Assembly: GCA_035556735.1 (NCBI GenBank) | Contig: DATMFF010000001.1 | Span: forward strand, 62,001 to 126,000 | Length of the DNA stretch: 64,000 bases | Direction: 5' to 3' | DNA from: CANJBX01 sp035556735 | Lineage (GTDB): Bacteria; Pseudomonadota; Alphaproteobacteria; Rhizobiales; Xanthobacteraceae | Shown: piece by piece, positions 16,714-25,537 of the stretch | How positions within the stretch are numbered: position 1 is the stretch's first letter | How the letters are laid out: every line of letters begins with the position of its first letter | Notes under the pieces: generated by a model | Database searches by the model: none | Told to the model about the DNA's origin: nothing | The model's input: only the letters and a program-made list of their open reading frames with translations | Translations under genes and position numbers: made by a program

Positions 16714-17949
16714 ATGGATCTGATCGCGGACCGCGGGCGGCGCGTGTCGGTCGACGAGCTGAACACGACGCAACTCCTGGCGCACGCGCGCAAGCAGGCA
16801 GACCGGCGCAAGCTCGACGACGTGCTGATCGTCGACGTCGATGCGCACCACTACGAGCACGAGCACATGCACGAGATCCTCCCGTTCATGGAGAACGACG
16901 TGCTGCGCCAGCTCTCGATGACCGGCCGCGGCGGCACCAAGGGCGCGAACATCCTGCCGCAGGTGATCGGCTATCAGGACATGGGCGGGCGGGTGACGCG
17001 CTATCCGCTGCGCGGATCGGAGAAGACCGACCACAAGGTGCGCGACGTGCAGCTCGGGCACCGCTGGATGGACGCGATGAGCGTCGACTACTCGTGCCTG
17101 TTCCCCACCGGCATGCTCTCGGTCGGCTCGCATCCGCAGAAGGAGATGGAGTTCGAGCTGTGCTGGGCCTACAACCGCTGGCTCACGGAAAAGGTGCTGC
17201 CGGAGTCGGACGGACGCTTCTTCTCGATGCTGTGCCTGCCGATCTCGGACGCGGACGGCTCGCTGCGCATGGTGGAGGAGTTCGGCCACCGCAAGGGCGT
17301 GACCGGCTTCATGATCACCACCGTGCGCACGCTGCCGGTGCACGACAACTCGCTGATGAAGACCTATCGCGCGATCGAAGAGCGCGGGCTGGCGCTCGCG
17401 TTCCACTCCGGCGTGAACTGGGGCGAGAACGTGTTCAAGGGCTGCAACCGCTTCATCTCGGTGCACGCGCTCGGCTTCACGTTCTACAACATTCTCCACT
17501 GCACCAACTGGGTGATCAACGGCATGGGCGAGCGCTTCCCCAAGCTGCCGGTGATCTGGGTGGAGGCGGGCCTCGCCTGGGTGCCGTTCCTGATGCAGCG
17601 GCTCGACCACGAATACATGCTGCGCACGTCGGAAGCGCCGCTGCTCAAGAAGAAGCCCTCCGACTACATGCGCGACATGTACTATTCGACGCAGCCGATG
17701 GAAGTGCAGGACATGGGGGCGCTCGAGTGCACGTTCCGCATGATCAACGCGGAGACGCAGCTCCTCTATTCATCGGACTATCCGCACTGGGACTTCGACC
17801 TCCCGACGGTGATCTGGGACCTGCCGTTCCTCTCCGAAAAGGCCAAGCACAACATCCTCGGGGGCACCGCGGCCCGCCTGATGAAGCTGCCGCCGCGCAC
17901 CGACAAGCAGCGCGAGAACCTCAAGCGCTTCGGCAATCTCGCGGCGTGA
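16714..17949 (+). CDS. Amidohydrolase-2 family protein (COG2159-like decarboxylase/hydrolase)
   Basis: 411 aa TIM-barrel amidohydrolase. The metal-binding start VDVDAHHYEHEH is near residue 45. LALAFHSGVNWGE carries the barrel histidine, and SSDYPHWDFD near residue 360 carries the acidic metal ligand region. Members of this group decarboxylate or hydrolyse aromatic and enol acids, such as 2-amino-3-carboxymuconate semialdehyde or hydroxybenzoates. GGGAGGGA lies just before the ATG. It is the last gene of the VOC/Rieske operon and is convergent with the MarR gene 8 nt away. Confidence 0.8.
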   Translation: MDLIADRGRRVSVDELNTTQLLAHARKQADRRKLDDVLIVDVDAHHYEHEHMHEILPFMENDVLRQLSMTGRGGTKGANILPQVIGYQDMGGRVTRYPLRGSEKTDHKVRDVQLGHRWMDAMSVDYSCLFPTGMLSVGSHPQKEMEFELCWAYNRWLTEKVLPESDGRFFSMLCLPISDADGSLRMVEEFGHRKGVTGFMITTVRTLPVHDNSLMKTYRAIEERGLALAFHSGVNWGENVFKGCNRFISVHALGFTFYNILHCTNWVINGMGERFPKLPVIWVEAGLAWVPFLMQRLDHEYMLRTSEAPLLKKKPSDYMRDMYYSTQPMEVQDMGALECTFRMINAETQLLYSSDYPHWDFDLPTVIWDLPFLSEKAKHNILGGTAARLMKLPPRTDKQRENLKRFGNLAA

Positions 17950-17957
17950 CCTGACGT

Positions 17958-18539
17958 TCAAGCGCGCTTGCGCGCGCCGCGGCCCGCAGCTGCCACGCGG
18001 CGCGCGACCTCGCGGGTGGAGGGAATACGGCGCTGCCCGTCCAGCCCGGCGAGCTCGTCGGCGGCGAGGTTCTCGATCATCGCCAGCAGCGTGCGGCGGG
18101 TGGCGGCGACATCCGCCGCCGCGATGCCGCGCACGGCGATTTCGTTGACCGCCTCGGCGAGCGGCACGAGCGCGCGCTTCAGCGCGCGCCCCTTGGGCGT
18201 GAGGAACACGTAGACCTTCTTGCGGCTGTCGGGCAATTGCCGGCGCACCACGTAGCCGAGCTTCTCCATCGCCTTGAGCGCGGAGAATGTCGTCGGCTCC
18301 ATCAGGCCGGCCTGCACGCTGAGCTCGCGCTGCGTGAGGCCGTCGCGCTCCCACAGGATGCGCAGGAACACCCAGTGTCCGAACGAGACCGAATGGTCGG
18401 CGAGGCGCATCTGCAGCGCCCGTACGAGGCCGCGCGTCGCGTCCTTGACGAGGTGCGCCAGGCGGTCATTGGGCACGGCCTCGCGCCAGTGGCGCAGGAT
18501 GGCGTCCGTAGCCGGCTTTGCGTCCTTGTCCGCGCGCAT
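17958..18539 (-). CDS. MarR family transcriptional regulator
   Basis: 193 aa. The winged helix-turn-helix region spans about residues 50-120: GHWVFLRILWERDGLTQRELS, then the recognition helix MEPTTFSALKAMEKLGYV and the wing RRQLPDSRKKVYVFLT. The basic C-terminal tail (about 30 residues, ARRVAAAGRGARKRA) is longer than usual. MarR proteins bind palindromes as dimers and release on binding aromatic or phenolic ligands. It is divergent from the Rieske oxygenase gene, with a good palindrome in the shared promoter, so it most likely controls that gene and itself. Confidence 0.88.
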   Translation of the reverse strand: MRADKDAKPATDAILRHWREAVPNDRLAHLVKDATRGLVRALQMRLADHSVSFGHWVFLRILWERDGLTQRELSVQAGLMEPTTFSALKAMEKLGYVVRRQLPDSRKKVYVFLTPKGRALKRALVPLAEAVNEIAVRGIAAADVAATRRTLLAMIENLAADELAGLDGQRRIPSTREVARRVAAAGRGARKRA

Positions 18540-18579
18540 GGGCCCTCTCGACCGGCCGGGCCGGATCGGCTAGCATTTA

Positions 18580-18595
18580 TCTTAGAGAGCTAAGA
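18580..18595. promoter_or_regulatory. Candidate MarR operator palindrome
   Basis: TCTTAG-AGAG-CTAAGA, a perfect 6-bp inverted repeat with a 4-bp spacer, lies in the 113-bp region between the divergent MarR and Rieske oxygenase genes (40 nt upstream of marR, 57 nt upstream of the oxygenase ATG). It is AT-rich in an otherwise GC-rich gap. Size and place fit a MarR dimer site that would block both promoters. Confidence 0.6.
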
Positions 18596-18652
18596 ATATG
18601 CCAGGGCCGGCGTGCGTGGTCCACCGCCGACGCGCCGCCCGGGAGGAACAAG

Positions 18653-19948
18653 ATGCTGACGGCCGAGGAGAACGACCTCTTGTGCCGCGTCGAGAACGGC
18701 GCGCCCATGGGCGAGCTGATGCGGCGGCACTGGGTGCCGGCGTGCCTGTCCGAGGAGGTGAGCCAGCCGGACGGAACGCCGGTGCGCATCCGCGCGCTCG
18801 GTGAGGACCTCGTCGCCTTCCGCGATACGAACGGGCGGCTCGGCGTGCTCGACGAGCACTGCCCGCACCGGCGCGCCTCGCTCGCGCTCGGGCGCAACGA
18901 GGACTGCGGGCTGCGCTGCCTCTACCACGGTTGGAAGATCGACGTGGACGGCAACGTTCTCGAGATGGCGTCCGAGCCGCCGGGCACGCGCATGACCGAG
19001 AAGATCAAGCACAAGGCCTATCCGGTGCACGAGGCCGGCGGCTTCGTGTGGATCTACATGGGACCGGCCGAGACGATGCCCGAGTTCGAGGCGCCGGCCT
19101 TCGCGCCGACGCCACAGGCCAGGGTGTCGATCCTCAAGATCCACGTGCCGTGCAACTGGGCCCAGATCCTCGAGGGGCAGATCGACTCGGCGCATTCCTC
19201 GAGCCTGCACTCGTCCGACATGGTGCCCGCGAACGTCGATGCCGCCAAAGCAACCGAGGTCAACTGGCTGCGTCCGTCGACCGACAAGGCGCCGCGCATG
19301 CAGTGCGAGAACACGAGCTACGGCTTCCGTTACGCGGCGATCCGCAAGCCGATCCACAATCCCGACACCAGCGACTACGTGCGCATCACCGTCTATGTCG
19401 CGCCGTTCACCTGCCTGATCCCACCCAACAATGCCTACAACGTCGCGAGCGTGATCGTGCCGGCGGACGATCTCAATACCGTGTTCTACTTCCTGGCCTG
19501 GACCGACGGCAGCAAGCCCGGCGTCGACCAGGAGGCGTGGCGGCGCTTCAACGCGGCGCAGGTCGGCATCGACCTCACCGCCGACTTCCGCAACACTCGC
19601 ACGCGCGAGAACAACTACCTGCAGGACCGCAAGGCGATGAAGCTCGGCGACTTCACGGGCATCCGCGGCATCCCCAACCAGGATATCGCGATGTGGGAAA
19701 GCATGGGCCGCATCGCCGACCGCACCAAGGACTGGCTCGGCACCAGCGACATCGCCGTGGCGCGGTTCCGCCGGCTGATGGTCGACGCGGCGCGCGCGAT
19801 GCGCGACGAGGGCCGCGCGCTGGGGCGGACGCAGCCGCATGTTCCGCAGGCCAGCATCTCATCCTTCGAGGGAATCGTGCCCAAGACCACGGACTGGCGC
19901 AGGTTGGGCGGCGCCACCGCCACGGCACAGATGACCGCGGCGGAATAA
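18653..19948 (+). CDS. Rieske non-heme iron oxygenase, alpha subunit (phthalate dioxygenase/vanillate demethylase type)
   Basis: 431 aa. N-terminal Rieske domain with C70-x-H72 (EHCPHRR) and C89-x2-H92 (CLYHGW), then a catalytic domain with the mononuclear iron region LEGQIDSAHSSSLH giving the two histidines. It hydroxylates or O-demethylates an aromatic ring with O2 and electrons from a reductase. Length and form fit the one-component-type alpha subunit (class IA-like) rather than alpha3beta3 enzymes, and no beta subunit is near. GGGAGGA lies 6 nt before the ATG. Probably controlled by the divergent MarR. A substrate-binding protein gene follows at 57 nt. Confidence 0.85.
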   Translation: MLTAEENDLLCRVENGAPMGELMRRHWVPACLSEEVSQPDGTPVRIRALGEDLVAFRDTNGRLGVLDEHCPHRRASLALGRNEDCGLRCLYHGWKIDVDGNVLEMASEPPGTRMTEKIKHKAYPVHEAGGFVWIYMGPAETMPEFEAPAFAPTPQARVSILKIHVPCNWAQILEGQIDSAHSSSLHSSDMVPANVDAAKATEVNWLRPSTDKAPRMQCENTSYGFRYAAIRKPIHNPDTSDYVRITVYVAPFTCLIPPNNAYNVASVIVPADDLNTVFYFLAWTDGSKPGVDQEAWRRFNAAQVGIDLTADFRNTRTRENNYLQDRKAMKLGDFTGIRGIPNQDIAMWESMGRIADRTKDWLGTSDIAVARFRRLMVDAARAMRDEGRALGRTQPHVPQASISSFEGIVPKTTDWRRLGGATATAQMTAAE

Positions 19949-20004
19949 TTGAATGCAACCGCACGCGCACAAAGCGCGGCGGCCATAACCAGAGGGAGGA
20001 CTCC

Positions 20005-20964
20005 ATGCGTTCACACATCTTTGCGCGCGCACTGCTCGTCGCCGGCGCGCTCGCGCTGTCGGCGGGCGACCTTGCGGCCCAGGACACGCTCAAGCTGACC
20101 GTCGGTCAGCGCGGCAACTGGGACACCGCCGTCTCCGAAGTCGGCCAGCGCGCCGGCATCTTCAAGAAGCACGGGCTGCAGCTCGAGATCGTCTACACTC
20201 AGGGCTCCGGCGAGACGCAGCAGCCGGTGGTCGCCGGCAGTGTCGACATCGGCGTCGCGGTCGGCATCATGGGCGCGCTCAGCTTCTATTCGAAAGGCGC
20301 GCCGGTGCGCATCATCGGCGCCGAGACCACCGGCGCCTCCGATCTCTACTGGTATGTGAAGTCGGACTCGCCGATCAAGTCGCTCAAGGACACCGCCGGC
20401 AAGACGATCGCCTATTCCACCAACGGCTCGTCGACGCACGGCATCGTCACCGCGTTCATGAAGCAGTACAACCTCACGGCCAAGCCGACCGCCACGGGCA
20501 GCCCGTCGTCGACGCTGACGCAGGTGATGTCGGGCCAGGTCGATGTCGGCTGGTCGGCGCCGCCGTTCGGCCTCGACCAGCTCGATAAGAAGGACATCCG
20601 CGTCATCGCAAGCGGCAACGACGCGGAAGTCTTCAAGGGCCAGACCGTGCGCGTGCTGATCGCCAACGCGCAGGCGCTCGCGTCCAAGAAGGACGCGTTC
20701 AACCGCTACATGAAGGCATATCGCGAGACGGTGAACTACATGTACACCAATCCCGAGGCGCTGAAGGTCTATGCGGAATTCGTCGGCATCCCGGTGGAGA
20801 AGGCCAAGCGCACGCGCGACGGGTTCTTCCCGCGCGCGGCGATCGAACCCGACAAGATCGTCGGCCTCGACACCATCGTGAACGACGCCGTGGCGCTCAA
20901 GTACACGGCCAAGCCGCTGAGCAAGGAGCAGCTCGCGGAGCTGATCCAGATTCCGGCGCGGTGA
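20005..20964 (+). CDS. ABC transporter substrate-binding protein, NitT/TauT (SsuA/THI5) type
   Basis: 319 aa. Signal peptide (residues 1-25, ending GDLAAQ), then a two-lobe periplasmic binding fold typical of SsuA/TauA proteins: LTVGQRGNWDTAVSEVGQ, GIFKKHGLQLEIVYTQGSGE, GSVDIGVAV and IKSLKDTAGKTIAYS. It likely captures an aromatic or sulfonate-type substrate. No permease or ATPase gene is next to it, so it is an orphan binding protein that either shares a transporter encoded elsewhere or acts as a sensor. Its position directly after the oxygenase suggests it brings in that enzyme's substrate. Confidence 0.82.
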   Translation: MRSHIFARALLVAGALALSAGDLAAQDTLKLTVGQRGNWDTAVSEVGQRAGIFKKHGLQLEIVYTQGSGETQQPVVAGSVDIGVAVGIMGALSFYSKGAPVRIIGAETTGASDLYWYVKSDSPIKSLKDTAGKTIAYSTNGSSTHGIVTAFMKQYNLTAKPTATGSPSSTLTQVMSGQVDVGWSAPPFGLDQLDKKDIRVIASGNDAEVFKGQTVRVLIANAQALASKKDAFNRYMKAYRETVNYMYTNPEALKVYAEFVGIPVEKAKRTRDGFFPRAAIEPDKIVGLDTIVNDAVALKYTAKPLSKEQLAELIQIPAR

Positions 20965-20972
20965 GTACGCCG

Positions 20973-21057
20973 TGTTGCGAGGAGACGAGCGACCAGGCGA
21001 TCCGGAACCGCCAGCCAGCGCTGGATCGCGTCGTTGCTGCGCTCCTCGCAGTGACGG
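20973..21057. repeat. Short intergenic palindrome, family C (long copy)
   Basis: TTGCGAGGAG near 20975 and CTCCTCGCAGTGACG ending about 21056 form the outer arms. The middle holds CCAGCCAGCGCTGG, which can form an inner hairpin. Same arms as the copy at 13904-13948. It lies between the binding-protein gene and the convergent exported-protein gene. Confidence 0.65.
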
Positions 21058-21075
21058 CGGAGACGCCTTGCCGCG

Positions 21076-22026
21076 TCACTGCGCGCGGAACTTTGCGAAC
21101 ACGAGGTCCGGCGCGCTGGTGTTGTGGCGCGACGGACGCGTACGGCCGGCCCACAGCTCGCGCGCACGCGCCCGGGTGAAGCGCATCACCGGCGCGGACT
21201 GACGCCGCCCGTCGGCACGGCGCCACGCGAGCCGCGACACGTCGGCATTGTCGTCGGTCACGTACATCGAGCGCAGCGCGGCGAACGGGCCTTGCGCCAC
21301 TGCTTGCGAGAGCGCGATGTCAAGTGCGATGCGCCGCTCATCCAGCGCGGCGATCTTCAGCACGGCCGCGCCGCCGCGCGCGAAGACGAGCCGGAAGGTG
21401 GCCCTGTCCGGGTCGAACGCGATCGACGCAAGGCCGACGAACGGCCGCTGCTGCTCCTCGATCGGACCGATCAGGAACGAGGAGCCGTAGGCGGTCGGGA
21501 GCGTCGGATCGACGGTCCAGCCGAGGCGCAGCGGCGCCAGCGGCCGGGCGCGCCAGTAGCCGTCGGCCGGATAGAGCACCAGCACCTCCTCGTCGCGCAC
21601 GCGGCCGCGCGTCCAGAGCTGCAGCAGATGCAGGCCGGTTTCCACGCGCGCACCCACGCGCACCGGCACGTCGCCGGCGCGCCAGAAGCTCGGATAGGCG
21701 AAGCCGCGCAGCTGCCAGCGGCCGCCGTCATGCAGCACGACCTGGCGCGGCGCGGCGCGATGCACGGAGTCGCCCGACATGTCGCAGGTGGAGAAATCCG
21801 GCGCCATGTTGTCGTCGTTGAGCCGCCTGAGATAGGCAGGATGCGCCGCCTCGATGCGCAGCCTGCGTGCGCGCGGCGAGACGAGCTTGACGTAGACGTT
21901 GTCCTGCTCGGCGCAGGACGTGGGCACGCTGGCGTTGACCGCGTCGACCGCGAGAGGCTCGGCCCGTGCCGCGCCGGCGGCAAGCAAGGCGAGGCCAAGG
22001 CATGCAAGCTCACGCGCGCGCCGCAT
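21076..22026 (-). CDS. Exported protein of unknown function beside opgH
   Basis: 316 aa. A signal peptide (residues 1-22: basic MRRAR, then a hydrophobic stretch, ending GAARA) is followed by a mature domain rich in beta-prone segments, with several cysteines (TSCAEQ, FSTCDMSG) and repeated short Arg/Val strands. No family is recognised. The ATG at 22026 lies inside the FkbM gene, whose stop is at 22010 (17-nt overlap), and the FkbM gene itself overlaps opgH, so all three are probably co-translated. A periplasmic or envelope role linked to glucan or another glycan is an inference from context only. Confidence 0.65.
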   Translation of the reverse strand: MRRARELACLGLALLAAGAARAEPLAVDAVNASVPTSCAEQDNVYVKLVSPRARRLRIEAAHPAYLRRLNDDNMAPDFSTCDMSGDSVHRAAPRQVVLHDGGRWQLRGFAYPSFWRAGDVPVRVGARVETGLHLLQLWTRGRVRDEEVLVLYPADGYWRARPLAPLRLGWTVDPTLPTAYGSSFLIGPIEEQQRPFVGLASIAFDPDRATFRLVFARGGAAVLKIAALDERRIALDIALSQAVAQGPFAALRSMYVTDDNADVSRLAWRRADGRRQSAPVMRFTRARARELWAGRTRPSRHNTSAPDLVFAKFRAQ

Positions 22027-22756
22027 AGACGTCCCCCGAGTTGGCCTCGTGCGGCAGCACCGCCAGCCACGCAGCCATGGTTTGCGCAGCGATGAAGTCC
22101 GCATGCACGAAGGCCTGGCTCTCCCCGAGCGCGGCGTTGAAACGCGTGAACCCGAGCGCCACGCAGCGCGCCAGCGCCGCCTGCGCCACCTCGCGCTGGA
22201 TGGTGGTGAACTCGAACGAGAGCGCGGGGACAGCGTGCGAAAGGCCCGCCAGCGCCTCGGCCTCGTAACCTTCCACGTCGATCTTGATGAAGCTTGGCAA
22301 TCCATGACGCGCGATCAGCGCATCGAGCGTGGTGAGGGGGACTGTGAGCGCGCGCGTCCAGCGCTGCCCGCGCCAGCCGGGCGCGTCCGCCGCCGCGGCG
22401 ATCATGTCGGACGAGGCCGTGGAGACCGTCGGATTCGCCACGTTGACCTGGAGCGGCACCGTGCCTTCGCTGCGTCCGACCGCGGCGGCCTCGATCGCGA
22501 CGCCGGGATCGCGGCCGTACAGCAGCCGCAACGTGCGCACCAGCGCGGGCTGCGGCTCGACGGCGACGACACGCGCATCGAGGCGGCGGAAGGCGCGCAC
22601 ACGGTCGCCGACATGGGCGCCGACGTCGAACACGAGATCGCCGGGCTGGACGAACCGCCGGTAGAGCTGCCGCATGGCGGCGGCGCGGGCGCGGTTGCCG
22701 TAATAGATGCGAAGCGAACGCGCGACGCCGCCGGCGGTACGCAGGGCGTCACGCAT
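22010..22756 (-). CDS. FkbM family SAM-dependent methyltransferase
   Basis: 248 aa. SAM motif I is VFDVGAHVGD (about residues 42-51) and the acidic motif II is VVAVEPQ. The FkbM-type FIKIDVEGYEAEALAGL near residue 165 and an ALSFEFTT strand follow. FkbM enzymes O-methylate sugars, glycans and polyketides. Its first codons overlap the end of opgH by 8 nt (ATGCGTGA) and its end overlaps the exported-protein gene. This suggests methylation of the glucan or of a related sugar, but no direct evidence exists here. Confidence 0.8.
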   Translation of the reverse strand: MRDALRTAGGVARSLRIYYGNRARAAAMRQLYRRFVQPGDLVFDVGAHVGDRVRAFRRLDARVVAVEPQPALVRTLRLLYGRDPGVAIEAAAVGRSEGTVPLQVNVANPTVSTASSDMIAAAADAPGWRGQRWTRALTVPLTTLDALIARHGLPSFIKIDVEGYEAEALAGLSHAVPALSFEFTTIQREVAQAALARCVALGFTRFNAALGESQAFVHADFIAAQTMAAWLAVLPHEANSGDVYAARA

Positions 22757-24482
22757 CGGGCGTGCGCGCGAGCGCGGGCAGCAGCAGTGCGCGCAGCGTG
22801 TCCGGCGGCGCGGTTTCCTCGGGCAGGCGGCCGAGCCCGAGGCGCAGCATCAGCCGGCCGGCGAGCGGCGCTGCGCTGATCACGGCGAGCGGCACCGCGA
22901 GCGCGAGGCCGCCGGCGATCAGCGATGCCACCGGGAGCGCGGCCGGATTGTGGACCGCAAGCACGGCGATCGAGGCGAGGCCAAGCAGGGTCTGCGGCCA
23001 GAACCGCAGCAGTGCGCGCGCGAGCGGCACTGTGTGCTCGTGGCGCTGTTGCGCCGCCCAGCCGACTTGCATGCCGAACGGCAGGCGCACCAGCAGCAGC
23101 GTGTGAGCGAACCATTGGATCGGAGAGAGCAGGATGAAGAACACCGTTTCGCCGGCCACGCTGGCCAACAGGCGCGCGCTGCCTCCATAGGCCGCGCGTG
23201 CGGCCGGGCGCAACAGCACGTCGATGATGGTGGCGATCTTGGGCGCGAACCACATGACGAGGAAGACGACGAGCAGCGCGCCGCCGTAGGCCGGGTCGAC
23301 GAAATCGTGCGGCGCGCGTGCAGCCCCGATGGTGCCGAGCAGCAGGATGCCGATCCACGCCGGCGAGCCGAGGAACATCAGGATCGCGAGCAGCAGTTGT
23401 ACACGGCTGACGAGCTTGAGGCCGGGCAGCGCGAGGAAGCGCCAGTACTGCATGTTGCCATGGCACCAGCGCAGGTCGCGCCGGATGAACTCGACGAGCG
23501 TCGGCGGATTCTCCTCCCAGCCGAGGTCCTCCTCGGGCAGGACGCGCACCTCGTAGCCGGCGCGGCGCATGAGCACCGCCTCGATCTGGTCGTGGCTGAG
23601 CACATGGCTGCCGTCGGGCAGCGGCGGCAGATGGCAATGCGCCATGAAGGGAGCGAGCCGCAGCGCGGCGTTGTGCCCCCAGTAGGGACCGCAATCCGCC
23701 TGCCACCACGCGCTGCCGATGGTGTAGGAGCGCATGCCGAGGCGCATACCGAATTGAAAGATGCGCGCGAACGCGCTCGTCACCGGCAGGCCGACCACCA
23801 GCGCCTGCAGGATGCCGAGCGTCGGCGTCGACTGCATGACGCTCACCAGCCGCAGCACGGCAGACGCCGGCATGACGCTGTCGGCATCGAGCACGATCGC
23901 GATGTCGTGCGCAGCGCCATGGCGCTCGCAGAACTCGCGGATGTTGCCGGCCTTGAAGCCGGTGTTGTCGGCGCGGCGGCGATAGGTGACGGCGATGCGT
24001 TTGCGCCAGGCGTCCGCCAGCCTGCCGAACAGGCCGTCTTCCTCGCGCGCGATCGCCGCATCCGTCGTGTCGCTCAGGATGTAGGCATGCATGCGGTCGC
24101 CGACGCCCGCGCGCTCCAGCCCCTCGAGCAGCGGCGCGAGATTGCGCAGCACGTGTGCGGGCGGCTCGTTGCGGATGCAGACCAGGATGGCCACGGAGGC
24201 GACGACCGGCGCGTCCACCCTGGCGGCCGCCGCCGGAAAGACCGCGGCAACGGGATCGGCGGAGAAACGCATCACCAGCAGGCCGATGACGGCGTTCCAG
24301 AAGCCGATGACGGCCCACGGCAGCGTGACCGCGAAACAGGCAAGCAGCGCCACGTCGAGCCAGTCGTGGCCACCCACCGCCAGGGTGGCGGCAGCGAGCC
24401 AGAGCAGACCGGCGACGGTGGCAAGGACGAGCAGTGCGAATGCGGCGCGGCGCGCGGTCACGAGAATGGGAAGCCTCGCCAT
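22749..24482 (-). CDS. opgH: Glucans biosynthesis glucosyltransferase OpgH/MdoH
   Basis: 577 aa integral membrane GT2 glycosyltransferase. Two N-terminal helices are followed by a cytosolic catalytic domain with VLDADSVMP (DxD-like), EEDLGWEENP and RDLRWCHGNMQ (the Q/RxxRW site), then about six C-terminal helices. It polymerises UDP-glucose into the beta-1,2-linked backbone of osmoregulated periplasmic glucans. It is shorter than E. coli OpgH (847 aa), as in other alphaproteobacteria. OpgG, usually encoded next to it, is absent within at least 24 kb upstream and 39 kb downstream. The FkbM and exported-protein genes take its place. Confidence 0.85.
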   Translation of the reverse strand: MARLPILVTARRAAFALLVLATVAGLLWLAAATLAVGGHDWLDVALLACFAVTLPWAVIGFWNAVIGLLVMRFSADPVAAVFPAAAARVDAPVVASVAILVCIRNEPPAHVLRNLAPLLEGLERAGVGDRMHAYILSDTTDAAIAREEDGLFGRLADAWRKRIAVTYRRRADNTGFKAGNIREFCERHGAAHDIAIVLDADSVMPASAVLRLVSVMQSTPTLGILQALVVGLPVTSAFARIFQFGMRLGMRSYTIGSAWWQADCGPYWGHNAALRLAPFMAHCHLPPLPDGSHVLSHDQIEAVLMRRAGYEVRVLPEEDLGWEENPPTLVEFIRRDLRWCHGNMQYWRFLALPGLKLVSRVQLLLAILMFLGSPAWIGILLLGTIGAARAPHDFVDPAYGGALLVVFLVMWFAPKIATIIDVLLRPAARAAYGGSARLLASVAGETVFFILLSPIQWFAHTLLLVRLPFGMQVGWAAQQRHEHTVPLARALLRFWPQTLLGLASIAVLAVHNPAALPVASLIAGGLALAVPLAVISAAPLAGRLMLRLGLGRLPEETAPPDTLRALLLPALARTPDA

Positions 24483-24562
24483 GGGAGGAACGGAACCATT
24501 GGCCCCGGAACGGCCGGAAATCGGGTTATAAGCGGACCAGGAGTCACGAGGAAATCAAGCAA

Positions 24563-25525
24563 ATGCGAGGCCAGGCGCTCTGGTACGCGGCCGTCGGGCG
24601 CGCGGAGATCCGCGACGCGGACGCCCCCGACCCGGGGCCGGGCGAGGTGCGCGTGCGCGCGCGCCACGGCGCGGTCAGCCGCGGCACGGAAGCGCTGGTG
24701 TTCAACGGGCGCGTGCCGGACAGCGAATACGCGCGCATGCGCGGCCCAAACATGGACGGCGCCTTCCCGTTCCCCGTGAAATACGGCTACGCCACCGTCG
24801 GGATGGTCGAGGCCGGCGCGGAGCCCGGCCGGATGGTGTTCGCGCTCCATCCCCACCAGACGCTGTTCACGCTGCCGGCCGCCGCGGTCGTTCCCGTGCC
24901 CGAGACGGTGCCGCCCGCGCGCGCCGTGCTGGCCGCCAACATGGAGACCGCGCTCAACGCGGTCTGGGACGGAGCGCCCGGCCCCGCCGACCGCATCGTC
25001 GTGATCGGCGCGGGGGTCGTCGGCGCGCTGGTGGCCTATCTTTGCGCCGGGCTGCGCGGGGCCGAGGTCACACTCGTCGACGTCGATCCCGCGCGCGCCA
25101 AGCTGGCGGCAAGCCTCGGCATCGCCTTCGCGCCGCCAAAGGACGCGCCGCAGGACTGCGATGTCGTGTTCCACGCCAGCGGCAGCGCGGCCGGTCTCGC
25201 CACCGCCCTGGCGGCGGCGGGCGACGAGGCGAAGGTGGTCGAGCTGAGCTGGTACGGCGCCGGCGAAATTCCGTTGTCGCTCGGCGGCGCATTCCACAGC
25301 CGCCGCCTCACGCTGATCTCGAGCCAGGTCGGGCGCGTTTCGCCCTCGCACCGCATGCGCTGGCCGCATGCGCGCCGGCTCGCCGCCGCACTGGCGCTGC
25401 TCGGCGACGCGCGGCTCGACGCGCTGCTGGCGCCGCCGGTCAAATTCTCCGACCTGCCGGCCGAGCTGCCGCGCATCCTCGCGCCGGGCAGCGGCGTCCT
25501 GTGCCAACGCATCGACTACGCATGA
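24563..25525 (+). CDS. Medium-chain dehydrogenase/reductase (zinc-binding-type alcohol dehydrogenase, BchC-like)
   Basis: 320 aa. An N-terminal GroES-like domain (PDPGPGEVRVRARHGAVSRGTE) is followed by a Rossmann domain with VIGAGVVGALVAYL near residue 155. The four-cysteine structural zinc lobe and the GHE catalytic motif of classical zinc alcohol dehydrogenases are absent, so it may be zinc-free, like BchC-type or quinone-reductase-type members. First gene of a tight plus-strand operon with a PTPS-like protein, GT4 and methyltransferase. It is divergent from opgH with an 80-nt gap. The ATG at 24563 matches the start of the fold. Confidence 0.75.
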   Translation: MRGQALWYAAVGRAEIRDADAPDPGPGEVRVRARHGAVSRGTEALVFNGRVPDSEYARMRGPNMDGAFPFPVKYGYATVGMVEAGAEPGRMVFALHPHQTLFTLPAAAVVPVPETVPPARAVLAANMETALNAVWDGAPGPADRIVVIGAGVVGALVAYLCAGLRGAEVTLVDVDPARAKLAASLGIAFAPPKDAPQDCDVVFHASGSAAGLATALAAAGDEAKVVELSWYGAGEIPLSLGGAFHSRRLTLISSQVGRVSPSHRMRWPHARRLAAALALLGDARLDALLAPPVKFSDLPAELPRILAPGSGVLCQRIDYA

Positions 25526-25537
25526 AGAAGGAGTGAG

